Source: Maea johnstoni (taxonomy: Eukaryota; Annelida; Polychaeta; Spionida; Magelonidae). Taken from it: 64,000 nucleotides of DNA. A model generated the notes under the pieces. The model was not told where the DNA came from. It saw only the letters and a list, made by a program, of their open reading frames with translations, and did not search any database. Numbering within the stretch: the stretch's first letter is position 1; each line of letters starts with the position of its first letter. Where the stretch lies: the NCBI GenBank assembly GCA_963942565.1, contig OZ012695.1, positions 13,853,246 through 13,917,245 of the forward strand. The letters are read 5' to 3'. The translations under genes were made by a program, and so were the position numbers. Of the stretch, positions 1-17,567 are shown in pieces.

Positions 1-16
1 CCAGTGTGCATTTGAA

Positions 17-273
17 TAGTGCCGACATTTAATTCATGCACTCAATGCGTGGCAGGCCTGGGCATAATAAACGAATGCACGCAAGATTGCAATTCAGTTT
101 CCTGGGCATGGAGGCATAGATGACCTCACAGCTGAACGTAGCTTTGATTCGTAAGATACGTGGGTCATTGATGTGCTTGGCTTATTTTTTGACATATTAT
201 CCATGGGTGTTTTCACAACCAGGCACTAGCAGATGTCCGAACGACTGGTGCAGGAATTAAATGTCTGTACTGT
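17..273 (+). mobile_element. MITE-1, full-length copy
   Basis: A 257 bp non-autonomous element. Its ends are imperfect inverted repeats of the family form ACAGTRCMGACATTTAATTC...; the left end here reads AGTGCCGACATTTAATTCATG and the right end mirrors it as GTGCAGGAATTAAATGTCTG. The body shares phrases such as GATGACCTCACA, GTGGGTCATTGATGTGCTTG and AACCAGGCACT with about ten other copies in this window. It contains no ORF. CAGT-type ends flanked by TA suggest Tc1/mariner-like mobilisation, which is inferred from the ends only. Confidence 0.8.
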
Positions 274-892
274 AGTAGTATTTTGATTGTTTTGTATAGT
301 AGTTTTTTTCTGTTCTTTGCTCTTTTGATAGAAACATTTCGTATTTGTACTTTCCTACCATGTTATTGCGGTCAATAAAAAATACAGTACAATAATATTT
401 TTATTTTCTTTCGAGCGAGGGAGAGGGATAGAATATGTTTATTTCAAAAAAAGGATTGATAAATGAAAGAAGCATTTGTTTTGCGTCGTTTACATCAACT
501 TGAATCATGTCGCAGCGACCTGAAACACTGGCACTTGAAATAATCGACTTATCACTATGTAAACAAGTTGCAGGGATCGTTGAGTTGCGAAAGCATCCTA
601 GAGGGCACTCAACAACGCCGAACATTTATAGGGGCACTAAACGAAACATTTTCAACACTTAATTGCAAACCAATACGTTGAACAAATATGGAGATATAAT
701 ACCCTTGCCCTGCCAGGGCAGAGAAATTTAAACTGACACCCCCAAAACAGTACGAGTATTATGAATATTTACATATACAAGGGTGCATTGGAACCCAGAA
801 ACGGATCACCCTTAACTAAATTACATCTGGTTTCTAAAGACTTCTTCAGTGGGTATCTCTAGAGTAAGAAAGGAATTAACCACAACCTATCA
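274..892. other. No recognisable feature
   Basis: AT-rich unique-looking sequence. The only open frames are short and have no recognisable motif. I see nothing I can support here. Confidence 0.5.
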
Positions 893-1437
893 AAGCACGT
901 CTGTTAAAACGCATACTTTAATAAACGTTGCGAAATGTAATACGTACGCATAACGTAATACAAAATCGTTGCGAAATGTAATACCTATGCATAATGTAAG
1001 AAAAAATATTGCGAAATATAAAACCTGCACAAAACGAAATAAAAATGATTTGGGGTGTTGATTTTTGATAACAAAAATATTTTGACTTGCTATATCTATC
1101 TACAAAAACAATTTGCGTGTATAATACTCTTAATACATTTCTTGAAGATTTCTTATTACATTATGCATAGGTATTACATTATGCGACAATTTTTATTACA
1201 TTATGCATAGGTATTACATTTCGCAACGATTTCTTATTACGTTTCGTGAAGGTATTACATTTCGAAACAATTTTTTATTACATTATGCGTAGGTATAACA
1301 TTTTGCCACGATTTTGTATTACATTATGCATAGGTATTACATTTCGCAATGATTTTGTATTACGTTATGCGGATGTACATGTATTACATTTCGCAACGTT
1401 TATTACAGTATGCGTTTTAACACACGTCTGTAACAAC
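893..1437. repeat. Fold-back array of TTACATTTCGCAACG-type units
   Basis: The right part (about 1150-1437) holds roughly ten tandem units alternating ATTACATTATGCATAGGT and ATTACATTTCGCAACG. The left part (893-1060) carries the reverse complement (CGTTGCGAAATGTAATAC). The outermost matches are GCACGTCTGTTAAAACGCAT near 893 and its mirror ATGCGTTTTAACACACGTCT near 1410-1429. The whole can therefore fold on itself around a 1061-1150 spacer. No coding potential is evident; open frames here are repeat translations. Confidence 0.75.
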
Positions 1438-1650
1438 TGTTTATGTAATAATCACGGTTTATGTAATATTAACTGCTTGCGTAATAAAAAATCAACTGCT
1501 TATGTAATAACAACCGCTTGCGTAATAAAAAATTTAACCGCTTGTGTAACACAACCGCTTGCGTAATAAAAAATCAACCGCTTATGTAGCACCAACTTCT
1601 TTATGTAATAAACAAAATCAGCTTATGTAATAATAAACCAAATATTGAAA
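1437..1650. repeat. Array of CTTATGTAATA / CTTGCGTAATA units (left arm)
   Basis: About nine units of 18-25 bp based on CGCTTATGTAATAACAACCG and CTTGCGTAATAAAAAATCAA. The same units occur in reverse complement at 2505-2655, so these two arrays are arms of an outer fold-back that encloses the 1850-2134 hairpin. The unit shares the TNATGTAATA core with the adjacent 893-1437 array and probably has a common origin. Confidence 0.7.
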
Positions 1651-1849
1651 GAAAATAAGTTTTGTTATGGGTGTGCAATGCGCAAATAAATGACCTGCCG
1701 TTTTCAACTGCATACATGTATTAGTATCATGGAAGCAGGCACAGACGAAAGGAGTTGTAGGTAAGCTTGTATTCATTTTATTTGATACGGGGTATTTAAT
1801 TTAGTTTTGCCTTAGAAGACCAAACTAATCCAAGGTTTTGCTCAACATA

Positions 1850-2134
1850 CCTGACCCTGTTGAAAAAATGATTGGCTAAAATTCTTGCCTGTATTTACTC
1901 TTCTGTGTTTCTGATTTTAAATATATTTTTCTTTTTCTACAATAAATTTGGCCCTACTCCGTGGGGCATTGCTGTGTTAGTTATTCATCCATGACATAGA
2001 ATAACTAACACAGCAATGCCCCACGGAGTAGGGCCAAATTCATCGTAGAAAAAGAAAAATATATTTAAAATCAGAAGCACAGAAGAGTAAATACAGGCAA
2101 GAATTTTAGCCAATCATTTTTCAACAGGGTCAGG
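1850..2134. repeat. 285 bp near-perfect hairpin (palindrome)
   Basis: The left arm, from CCTGACCCTGTTGAAAAAAT at 1850, is mirrored by ATTTTTCAACAGGGTCAGG ending at 2134. The centre near 1985-1998 reads TTATTCATCCATGACATAGAATAA. Arms are about 135 bp with only scattered mismatches, and pass through GGCCCTACTCCGTGGGGC. It lies between the two CTTATGTAATA arrays, so it looks like the core of a fold-back type element. Such a transcript could form long double-stranded RNA (inference). Confidence 0.85.
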
Positions 2135-2371
2135 GGTGGTCCTGATCCCAGATCAATGATGATGATGATGAATGACACTGAATGTGGATGATGGTGATGA
2201 TGTGGATGATGCATGTATTATGATACTGGTTAATACATGATAGAAGTGATTTGAGGAATGCAGGAAAAATAAGTTGTAAGTTGTTGTGTGTTTTTTTTTT
2301 CGATTGGTCATGGATGACTGGTAAATGGATATCATCGTTCAGTTCTCATTGTGAACATTTGATGTTCAACT

Positions 2372-2391
2372 GGGGGGGGGGGGGGGGGGGG
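2372..2391 (+). repeat. (G)20 homopolymer
   Basis: An uninterrupted run of 20 G preceded by CAACT and followed by AATGTTCC. Such a run can form G-quadruplexes and is prone to length error in assembly. A GAT/GATG-rich stretch lies just upstream at 2155-2215. Confidence 0.9.
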
Positions 2392-2504
2392 AATGTTCCA
2401 GCAAAACAGGTATGAAAATCTGGTACTGATAGATGTTTAATTCACAACTCAAAATAATGGTAATTAGTTGTGTTTTTTATCAACTATTCATGGATGACTG
2501 GTTG

Positions 2505-2655
2505 AATATTACATAAGCCGTGATTATTACATAAGCAGTTGTTACAGTCGTTTAACTGTTTTGTGTTATTACATAAGCAGTCAATTTCTTATTACGCAAG
2601 CGGTTGTATTTCATAAGCTGTAGTTATTACATAAGCAGTTGTTACACACGTCTAT
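2505..2655. repeat. Array of TATTACATAAGC units (right arm)
   Basis: Reverse-complement partner of the 1437-1650 array, with units such as TTATTACATAAGCAGTTGTT and TTATTACGCAAGCGGTTGT. It ends in GTTGTTACACACGTCT, which mirrors CACACGTCTGTAACAAC at about 1421-1437. This defines the outer inverted repeat of the 0.89-2.66 kb fold-back block. Confidence 0.7.
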
Positions 2656-2765
2656 ACATCTTACTCATGCACTCCCCACTCACAAATCATACATCTCCTC
2701 TTCTTCTCTCCTGCCTATTACGTATCCAACTTCAATTGGTTGAAGGCTTTGATACGGACGTAACC

Positions 2766-3190
2766 TTAGGAAAGCATGAACAATTGGTTAAAAAGGTTAT
2801 TTTCTGAATTTACCAAGGTAGGGGCGCTACACCCTAATACTGGTACAGTCAGTGAAGTACATTTAATATTGTCTAGTTGTCTGACAGGGCATTTTCGAAG
2901 GCAACGGGGATCTTCATTACTATTGCCTCTGGTAGGTTGTTCCATTCTCGGGCGGTTCTTTGAAGGAAGGCCATTTTGTGGTATTCTCGCTGAGATCCTA
3001 TGATATGATAGGCCCGTGTATTTCTGTTCCTGCTGCTTGTGTTGTGGTGCATATAGGTGAGTGTGTCTCGCATGTTTACTGCCACCCGGCCATTGTGGAT
3101 TTTGTAGAACATGGTCAGGTCTGACGCTCTCCTGCAATTCTCTAGATCTATCATTCGTTGGGACGATATGCCCTCTGCATGTTTTCCCAT
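2766..3190 (-). pseudogene. LINE ORF2 C-terminal fragment
   Basis: The minus strand encodes about 105 residues with the pattern RRASDLTMFYKIHNG...VAV near the start and AREWNNLPEAIV...P.AFENAL at the end. This is the familiar region downstream of the reverse transcriptase in CR1/Jockey-type LINE proteins, where DL.MFYKI and the R.WN.LP block recur. The polymerase core is absent. It ends where a plus-strand fragment of another LINE starts, so this is a small junkyard of two oppositely oriented relics. Clade assignment is from memory of the motif. Confidence 0.65.
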
Positions 3191-3192
3191 TA

Positions 3193-3360
3193 TATGATAA
3201 CATTACACCAGTTCTAAAAGATCTTCACTGGCTGCCTATCAGGAAAACGATTGAGTTCAATATTCTGCTTTTGACTTTCAAATGTGTGCAAGGATGTGCC
3301 CCTCTATACTTGAGGGAACTGTTAGTCAAACAAGCCAATACAAGGTACATTGTATATCGA
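3193..3360 (+). pseudogene. CR1/L2-type LINE ORF2 3' fragment
   Basis: Plus-strand codons read DNITPVLKDLHWLPIRKTIE then FNILLLTFKCVQGCAPLYL. This is the same stretch found in the minus-strand LINE at 12231-14380 (HITPVLKDLPWLPIRKRIEF). Only this C-terminal piece remains. It lies directly against the minus-strand fragment at 2766-3190, with no obvious target duplication. Confidence 0.75.
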
Positions 3361-4697
3361 TAAATGATAACCCACTTGAAATGTTAAGGTTCACCTCCAG
3401 CAGAGAACCTACAACAGTTAAACCTCGGTAAACCTCAACTTTTTAAGGTAAAGTTTTGGGTAAATGTTAAACGAAGTTTCGGTGGAGTTTAAACATATGT
3501 CATACTTCCTGTCGTCTCAGATATCAACTAACTGAAAGACCACGTTCCCATTAGTCATGGCGATAAGCTAAAACAAAGGAACAGTGACCTAGACCACAGT
3601 TTTGCTGCAAGTTACTTAGTTGTGGCCGGCAGTTCGAGGTTGGATTATGTATTGAGCGGGCTCTACTAAGAGGTTTTATAGAGACTATGCAGGAATATTG
3701 TCTCTGGTTTTATACACATCTTCGAACAGTAAGTGACTAAGATTTGTTTTGCAACGTTGGAATTATTTACGTTTATACTTGGTGTGTTCTTCCTACATAT
3801 AGAAGATCACCCACCATAAATTAGTACACTTAGCACTTAACCACGTTTCAGCATTTACTGTAGAAGGATTTTGTGGTCATGGTGTAGAGATAGAGAAAAA
3901 ACATTTTAAAATCTCGCACAACTTAAGTGAATTCATATCCATATGGTGTTTCAGAGTGAAAACATAAAACCAGAAGTCGTTGTAATCCCACCAACACAAT
4001 TCTGTAGTAAAGGAAACAAGGAAGAAGAAGAGGAAGAGAGACGAAAAAACCTGTACGAAAAGAACTAAATAAGCCATGTTTAAATGACAAAAGTAGACAT
4101 TAATAACTGGACTACCGTGGCAGTTATATTGTAGATGTATGTTTATATTGAAGGTTATGTTAAAGGTTATGCATCACAATAATAGATACTCGCCCCTCCC
4201 TCCGAAATAAAAGTATACCCCATATTATAAGGTGACATATAACCCTAGGCGGGTAAACATTCACCCACTACACAAAAGTAATGGTTTACCTGCACTGCCA
4301 TTGAAGTCGGAAACGTTAACCCGGTTCACATATTACCCAAATAGGGTGCAGCTCAGTAGCACCGAAATAGGGTAAATGTTTACTAATAATTTTTACAGTG
4401 TAGGTTTATCACTAATGCATGCATTATTTTCGGTTCGTCACTGTTACATTCATCATTGTAGAAGGGGCACAGCATTACAACGTGATTTATATTCTCCAAA
4501 TACCCCGGTCGCACCTATTGCACATTTTGTCGCTGTAAGTCTTAACTTCCGTTGATAGTCTGTGTTCTTCAGGAGACCTGTATCACATACGAAGGCAGCC
4601 ATTGCTCTGCACATTCTTATCTTTTTGGAATATATTCTACCAAAATTAGTCATAATATACCAGATAATAAGGCTTTTCAGTAACATTGTATAAAAGG
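3361..4697. other. No recognisable feature
   Basis: Anonymous AT-rich DNA. Short frames on both strands lack motifs and codon structure I can defend. I see no tRNA, TIR pair or microsatellite of note. Confidence 0.45.
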
Positions 4698-5206
4698 TAC
4701 ACTGCCAACATTTAACTCCTGCAATAAATTACGTGGGAAGCCCCGGCATAATATACAACCGCACGCTTGATGGCCACTCAGTTTGCAGGGCACGGATGCA
4801 TGAATGACCTCACAACTGAACGTATCTTCGTTTCATAAGGTTGAGTCCCAACATCTAACGACTGCAATAAATGCGTGGGCAGCCTGAGCATGATACACGA
4901 CTGCATGTCCGATTGCCACCCAATTTCCTGGGTATAGATGCGACCGCAGTTCCCTCACCTCGCAACGGAACCTAGCTTTGATTCGTATGCTGCATGGGTC
5001 ATTAATATGATCGGCCTATGTTTTGGACATGCGGTGTTTGTACAACCAGGTACTGGTAGACGTCCAGTCGATTGGTGCAGGAATTATATATTTGTACTGT
5101 ACATGTATCACTGATGTGCTTTGCTTATTTTATTGACATGTTATCTACATGTTATCTATAGGTGTTTGTATAACCAGGTACTGGAAGACGTCCGGTCGAC
5201 CAGGCT
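4698..5206 (+). mobile_element. MITE-1 nested inside another MITE-1
   Basis: Three blocks share orientation. 4698-4842 is the 5' half of a MITE-1 starting TACACTGCCAACATTTAACT. About 4846-5102 is an entire second copy ending in ATTTGTACTGTA. 5104-5206 resumes the 3' half at ATCACTGATGTGCTTTGCTT and stops at GTCCGGTCGAC before the terminal repeat. The outer copy is thus interrupted by the inner one with about 10 bp lost, and it lacks its own 3' TIR. There is no coding capacity. Confidence 0.7.
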
Positions 5207-6319
5207 ACAAAATTCATCACGTTTTCCAACCTCTAAGTCATTTAATCTTCCAATAAGAAAAAGTTTGCATACAGTAAAGACATTAAATTCTGCTCAAGTC
5301 GATCGAACATCTGCATATGTCTGGTTGTACAGACAACAATGGATATCAAGTCAAAAGATAAAAATAAAAGTTACATTCAGATTTTAACTTTTCCCACAAA
5401 TGTCTGGTCTGACGCCAAATTGTGACGAGTATTTTTTTTCAAATTTCAAATTGCACACATTTGCAACAGGATTCTCTATAGCATGTTATTTCACAGTGCT
5501 ACAATTGATAAAATAGGATTATGAACCCATAGAGTAAGTTGGCTACTCAGCCAATATCCAGAGTATATTTAATAAACAGTGAAGATTGTTTCAGATCATG
5601 TACCAGCTATTTCTAAGAAACATATCAACTCTCAACTCCACAATGAAAGAAGTCTTCTTCAAAAGATTCTACTTTATCCAAAAGTATAGATCTTGTCTTT
5701 GTAATATTCGATTTCTTTTACTAAACAACATTTTACATCTGCAATTGTCATTTCTTTACCTTGTTTTCTTTTTTGGTATATCACATCCTTTACACTAGTA
5801 ATCAACAGCTGGGAAACTTGATTATCTGTTGAACAACAACGTTTTTTTGGGGGAGACGAGAAAGAGCTACTAGTGTATTGTGAAGTGTTGTTTATTGTCC
5901 ATAGCAAAATTACATGAATATACAATTACATAATATATCAGGAAACCATAGGAACATAGAGAAGGAAACGGAAAGAGAAAGAGCAACACTTTTGAACTTA
6001 AAGATCGAATAACTTCGGAATAAAGTCAAAATGGAAAATGGGAAACAGTGTACAGTACACAAATCAGGGTACATGATATACAGTTGCACACATGAAGTTC
6101 ACAGCAATTTATTCTCGGTTTCCGCAACGTCGATTTAGATACGTAAGCTGCTATCTACATAACGCTGTCAAGGGTAAAGTATTGCTCGTAAGACAAAGAT
6201 AAAGTGGATTAGTATTGCATTTCTATTGTGTTGGCGTCACTGAAAAGCTGGAAAACAGTGCCAGTGTTAGTGTACTACACGTACATCTATGTCTACCATT
6301 GGAATATATATACCAGAGG

Positions 6320-6321
<2 letters not shown>
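5207..6321. other. No recognisable feature
   Basis: Anonymous AT-rich sequence between MITE-1 and the first long (TA)n array. Short frames with poly-Phe/Leu composition look like chance. Confidence 0.45.

Positions 6322-7297
<976 letters not shown>

Positions 7298-7389
<92 letters not shown>
7298..7389. repeat. (CT)n microsatellite
   Basis: An uninterrupted 92 bp CT dinucleotide run, that is (GA)n on the minus strand. Ser-Leu or Arg-Glu open frames across it are artefacts. Such polypurine tracts can form triplex DNA (known property). Confidence 0.95.
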
Positions 7390-8188
<799 letters not shown>

Positions 8189-8189
<1 letters not shown>

Positions 8190-8547
8190 TTACGTATCTA
8201 CATATACGGTACGTCACTTCGACTTGCTCCAATACCAATACATTCGTGACTTAGACATGCATTACATATGGAAGAAACATAATGCAAGTGGCAGTTTGAC
8301 ATTGCAAGGTTAAACTAGGTCACCAGTTGCTAACGCCTGAATCAATTGCTTTGATGCAATAATTACTCTTATCGGCAATTACATCAGGCTTTTTGCATCT
8401 GATACCTTCTACTTATGACCTATTATTGATTTCTTGAGGATTTATATCACTCCCATCATACCTTACCATAGGAATAAATTGTTTTTAAGCAAGGTGGCGA
8501 ATAATGATAACACAGTTTCCTGGATTGTTGATACACTTCTGAATACA

Positions 8548-8552
<5 letters not shown>
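8189..8552. other. No recognisable feature
   Basis: Anonymous sequence between microsatellites; nothing supportable. Confidence 0.4.

Positions 8553-8622
<70 letters not shown>
8553..8622. repeat. (CT)n microsatellite
   Basis: A pure CT run of about 70 bp, the second such polypyrimidine tract in 1.3 kb. Ser-Leu and Arg-Glu frames are artefacts. Confidence 0.95.
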
Positions 8623-8625
<3 letters not shown>

Positions 8626-8997
8626 TATTTGGACATGCACCAGGAATAGAGCAAAAATCAATGATTGAAGTGTTAACAAGATTACATTTTCGGGGCGAGA
8701 GCATTAAATAGTTGTACTGGATTTCCCTTTATGTGGTCGGTTTACAAAATAGATTTAAGGTAAAATGTTCTAGATGTGGCGATACCAGTGTTAGTTAGAT
8801 TTCTCACTTTTATAAGCCTAGATCCTAACCCCCAGAACGTTTATATCTTCTTCTGGAAAACTGTAGATCACTTAAATTTAACGTAAAATTAATGTGACCG
8901 CTTTTTTCTCGAGTGGCAGACCTCGGGAATATCAAACACTCTAAATGTATGTAAATACAGCATTCGGTGTCGAATTCCGCGAAAACGTACTAGTTAC

Positions 8998-9198
8998 AGA
9001 TTAAAATTAATCATATAGAAATGCATTTTTACCGATCGCAGCTTGTGCTATTAAAGGTAGGTCTGAAACAGCTTATTCTGATATTGTAAGGTAATAACAG
9101 ATTATAGTCAACCATATAAAAATGCATGTTTTTCCAATCGTAGCTTGCACTATTGGGAAGGTCTGAAACAGCTTTTTCTGATATTGTAGGGCAACAAC
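8998..9198 (+). repeat. Tandem duplication, two units of about 100 bp
   Basis: Unit 1 (8998-9098) and unit 2 (9099-9198) both run from AGATTA...ATAGTC/ATTAATC through ATAAAAATGCAT, GTCTGAAACAGCTT and TTCTGATATTGTA. A third start, AGATTATAGTTAAG, follows at 9199. Units differ by roughly 15 percent, so the duplication is not recent. No coding content. Confidence 0.75.
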
Positions 9199-9212
9199 AG
9201 ATTATAGTTAAG

Positions 9213-10559
<1,347 letters not shown>

Positions 10560-10562
<3 letters not shown>

Positions 10563-11513
10563 GTGGACAGGCCAACCAAATAACAAAGATAAAGCGGAGA
10601 CATGTAACAGCCTACAAACGCATGAGCTCTAGGCGTCCAAACTACTCGTTTTCTTGACATTGTAAAATTGGTTATTAGTGTTAATGAATAACGGTGGAGA
10701 CATAGCTAGGCTTCCCATTTCCTGAGGGATTCATACTATCACCTTTAACAGGGGAAAACCATACTGTATCACAATCTTACCCTGTGTAATAATATAAAGT
10801 ATGTATTGCATTATTTCGTTAACAAAAAGGATAGTAACGCATATTATCAGACACTCCGTAATTAGGACTTCAGAAATATGCAACATCATTTATTGCATCT
10901 AATACAAAGCTTACCCCTTTCTTGTCTGAAGTCAGGAAATAAGATACCCTACTTGAATACGAGATACCTCCTTTGTAGTTCCTGTGTGATAAACATAATG
11001 ACGAGGTGACTACATAGAGAGGCAATGTACGGTTCACTTGGGTCATGCAGCTAAATATAACAGGTGTTATCAGATACCGTAAATTGTCTGTTGTAAAGCT
11101 CAGTGGAAATTAACTACCTACGTATCTGTTTGAAGTCTTAATGAGGTTAGATGGTAAACTACCTTTATGAGATATATGTGCATACAACTAAAGCGTATGA
11201 TTATCGAATGCAAGCAGTAATTTATTCCAAGTTGGGACTTCCCTGGAGAATAAAACATATAAGGGACATTTCTTGCAACATTTGAAATACCTACTAAGTG
11301 TACAAGAGAAATGCCAAGTTCTTATATCACAGAGAAATCGATTAATACAATTCATATCAAAAACTGACCCTTTTAAGTCCAAATTGCAATTTTGCCATAT
11401 ATCTGTGCATAGTATGTCAAGTAAAATAATGCCTTGAATGAAAGATTCAGGTTCATAGGTATAGGTTTCAACAAGACGATACAATGCACAGCTGATACTA
11501 CTGTTCTATCTAA
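10560..11513. other. No recognisable feature
   Basis: Anonymous sequence. A 98-codon minus-strand frame at 11188-11484 has no motif or splice context I recognise and is not called. Confidence 0.4.
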
Positions 11514-11945
11514 GGGACAAAGTAGCTCAGTTAGTTAGGTGTCGGACAAGTTATCAGTAGTTCGCTTGTTCAAATCCCGGCTGGGTCACATTGGTCTGCT
11601 CTTGGACAAGACAGTTTAACCATATCGCCTAAGTCTACCCAGCTGCAAAAATGGATACCTTGCATTAATAAGGCAGTATTTAGAGCTTGCGCTTACATAC
11701 TACCACCTGCCCAGGAATATCCCTCGAGGGATTGAAACGGTTTCCATATGTACTGGCCTGCTAGGGAAGAAAGGTGTTGTCACATTCCGGTGGATACATG
11801 ATAGATCGACCCCAGTGAAGCTGTGGTGTATGTGACATACCCGAGGTGTTACGGGGCGGAGCCGAATAACCCCAAGGGAATCATATACACCATTGCTTCC
11901 GAGGGGTCTATGTAGCTTGTACCACAGTTGACTGCCTTCCACAAA
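11514..11945 (+). mobile_element. tRNA-derived SINE
   Basis: The head (11514-11590) is tRNA-like. An A box TAGCTCAGTTAGTTAGG lies at 11523-11539 and a B box GTTCAAATCCC at 11568-11578, spaced as in RNA polymerase III type-2 promoters. A SINE body with TGGACAAGACAGTTTAACC follows. The 3' part (about 11820-11935: TGTATGTGACATACCC ... TATGTAGCTTGTACCA) recurs at 45905-46005. The tRNA-like part does not fold convincingly as a functional tRNA. It is oriented on the plus strand; the tail boundary is uncertain. Confidence 0.7.
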
Positions 11946-12113
11946 TCACAGGCCGAGAAAAGCTTGACAGAGCACTCATGCTAAATGCCCTTGGGTAACA
12001 CATTTGGGTTTAGGCACCTTAGAGAACAAAGGCTTGAAAAGAGTAGGTTATGTTCTTTAATCCTACAATTTTCGAAGCCTCTGATTGGGGAAAGGCAAGT
12101 AACTGTGGTAATA

Positions 12114-15408
<3,295 letters not shown>

Positions 15409-15656
15409 TATGGTGCCGACATTTGATTCCTGCACTACATGCGTGGGCTGCCCGGGCATTAAACACGACCACATCCCCAATTCCTGTGCATAGATGCATG
15501 GATGACCTCACAACTGAAAGTAGTTTTGATTCGCAAGCTAGGTGGGTCATTGATGTGCTTGGATTATTTATTTGACATGCTGTTCCTGGATGTGTGTACA
15601 ACCAGGCACTGGCAGACGTCCGGTCGATTGGTGCAGGAATTGAATGTCTGCACTGT
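15409..15656 (+). mobile_element. MITE-1 copy
   Basis: Runs from ATGGTGCCGACATTTGATTC to AATTGAATGTCTGCACTGTA. The body contains GATGACCTCACAACTGAAAG and ACAACCAGGCACTGGCAGAC. The left terminal CAGT has mutated to TGGT. No ORF. Confidence 0.8.
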
Positions 15657-16087
15657 ATTTCTGCACGATATTGGTAGTACCTTAATTTTGCATTTGAGTC
15701 CAGTCGATCTATATAACTTAGTCGCTATGGGCGTATGACCGATGTTCACCGGCTGATCTATATTTTTCCTGGCTAACCATCAAGTGTATGTTATGGAGAT
15801 TCATACATTGGGCTCCAGCTTCCATCCCCGCTTTAGATGATAACCTTATCTATATTTCAGAAGTTAGGGCGACTGTTTGACATTTGGTCCTGTGTTTTTT
15901 TTAATTCTGCAGTTATTACTGTTTGTTAATTTCATTTTGCTCCCTTAAAATATTCAACATACTAGGTGTAGTATCTACGTCTGGCGATAGAAAAATGTCC
16001 AGAAAATACCTAATATAGGTCTGGTAATATCTCCCCTTATCCTATGAAATTCTTTAGTTTGATGATCAGGCTCTATGAAAATACTCA
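15657..16087. other. No recognisable feature
   Basis: Anonymous spacer between two MITE-1 copies of opposite orientation. Confidence 0.4.
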
Positions 16088-16356
16088 TACAGTACTGACA
16101 TTTAATTCCCGCACCAGTCGACAAGACGTCTGTCAGTGCCTGGTCGTACAATAACCCATGACCAAGCATATCAGTTCCCCACGTAACTTACGGACCAATA
16201 TTACACTGAGCTCTGAGGTCATTTATGCATCCATACAAAGGAAATATTTTTTTGTAAAATGAATTTACAGGAAACTTGGTGTCAAATGGTCGTGCGGTCA
16301 TGCATACTGCCTGGGCTGGCCACGTATTTAGTGCAGGCATTAAATATCGGCACTGT
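16088..16356 (-). mobile_element. MITE-1 copy
   Basis: Reverse-orientation copy from TACAGTACTGACATTTAATT to GCAGGCATTAAATATCGGCA. It is slightly longer than the others because of an AT-rich insertion near 16245-16270. No ORF. Confidence 0.8.
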
Positions 16357-17305
16357 GCCTCACGTGCATATTTATCTCATTAATGAGGTCACCACTTTTG
16401 TTTATTTTTGATAACTACTGTAAATTCGTAAAAGATTGCGTTAGTTTAATATTTGCGTTTGTTTGCGTTTAACCTCGGACGCAAAATAAAATTCGCAATT
16501 ATTAGTGCTGCCACTTAAAATGTATAGCTTGCACTCCACGTTCGTGAAGATATAAAACGTTAAAATCGATTTTTTCTGTAAACACGCAAAATTTACTCTT
16601 TTGCAAATCTACAGTATATACTTTCCACTATCAATATGAAAGTATTCAATGTACCGTAACCGTTTTTGTATCTAGATCTTTTCTATATTACAATTATTGG
16701 AGTTCAGCCTACTTAACCCTTGAAGCCAAAATGAGATATGTCTCGACGTATTTGTAACACACGTACATTTCAGAAAGGTTTGCTCAATCGCCTTGACTTT
16801 TAAAGTTTAAGCACATCCAATACACGGATAAAAGAAGATATAAGAAGAATGCGAAGGCGAGCACATAACGATTTTATCCACACAAACTCAATTAAACGTT
16901 AAACATCGTTTGATGTAATGTAATGCATTTTACGAGTAATTCCAAACACGCCTTTTCTTAATGAACATTCTGAGTATAAGTGTAGCACATAGTAAAATCC
17001 AATCTATCGTAAATTACTAACTAAAATCTATTTACCATGCAAATTACAACTCCATCTATTGTCTTTATCCAATAAATCTTAGTTTGCCGCGGGCATTAAA
17101 CTTCTGGAGTTATGTGATAATCTGTGCTTTGATGGCTGGGGAAAGATATTAAAATATTGATCTTTTCATATTGAGAAATGCTGCTCATATACGCAATGCA
17201 CTTGATGACACATTCATGTCTGCGCATATATGGAATCTTATGTAATCCAGCAACTGACCATATCCCCCTTTAATAAACGACATATTGTATGTATATATCA
17301 TCTCG
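16357..17305. other. No recognisable feature
   Basis: Anonymous AT-rich DNA; one small GTTTGCGTTT repeat near 16450-16470. Nothing supportable. Confidence 0.45.

Positions 17306-17567
<262 letters not shown>

Noticed and set aside
893-1650. Possible CRISPR-like array of short regularly spaced repeats
   Set aside because: Units are contiguous without unique spacers, occur in both orientations, and the window is eukaryotic. A fold-back repeat array explains it.
11514-11590. Functional tRNA gene
   Set aside because: A and B boxes are present, but stem pairing is poor and the sequence continues into a SINE body that recurs at 45.9 kb.
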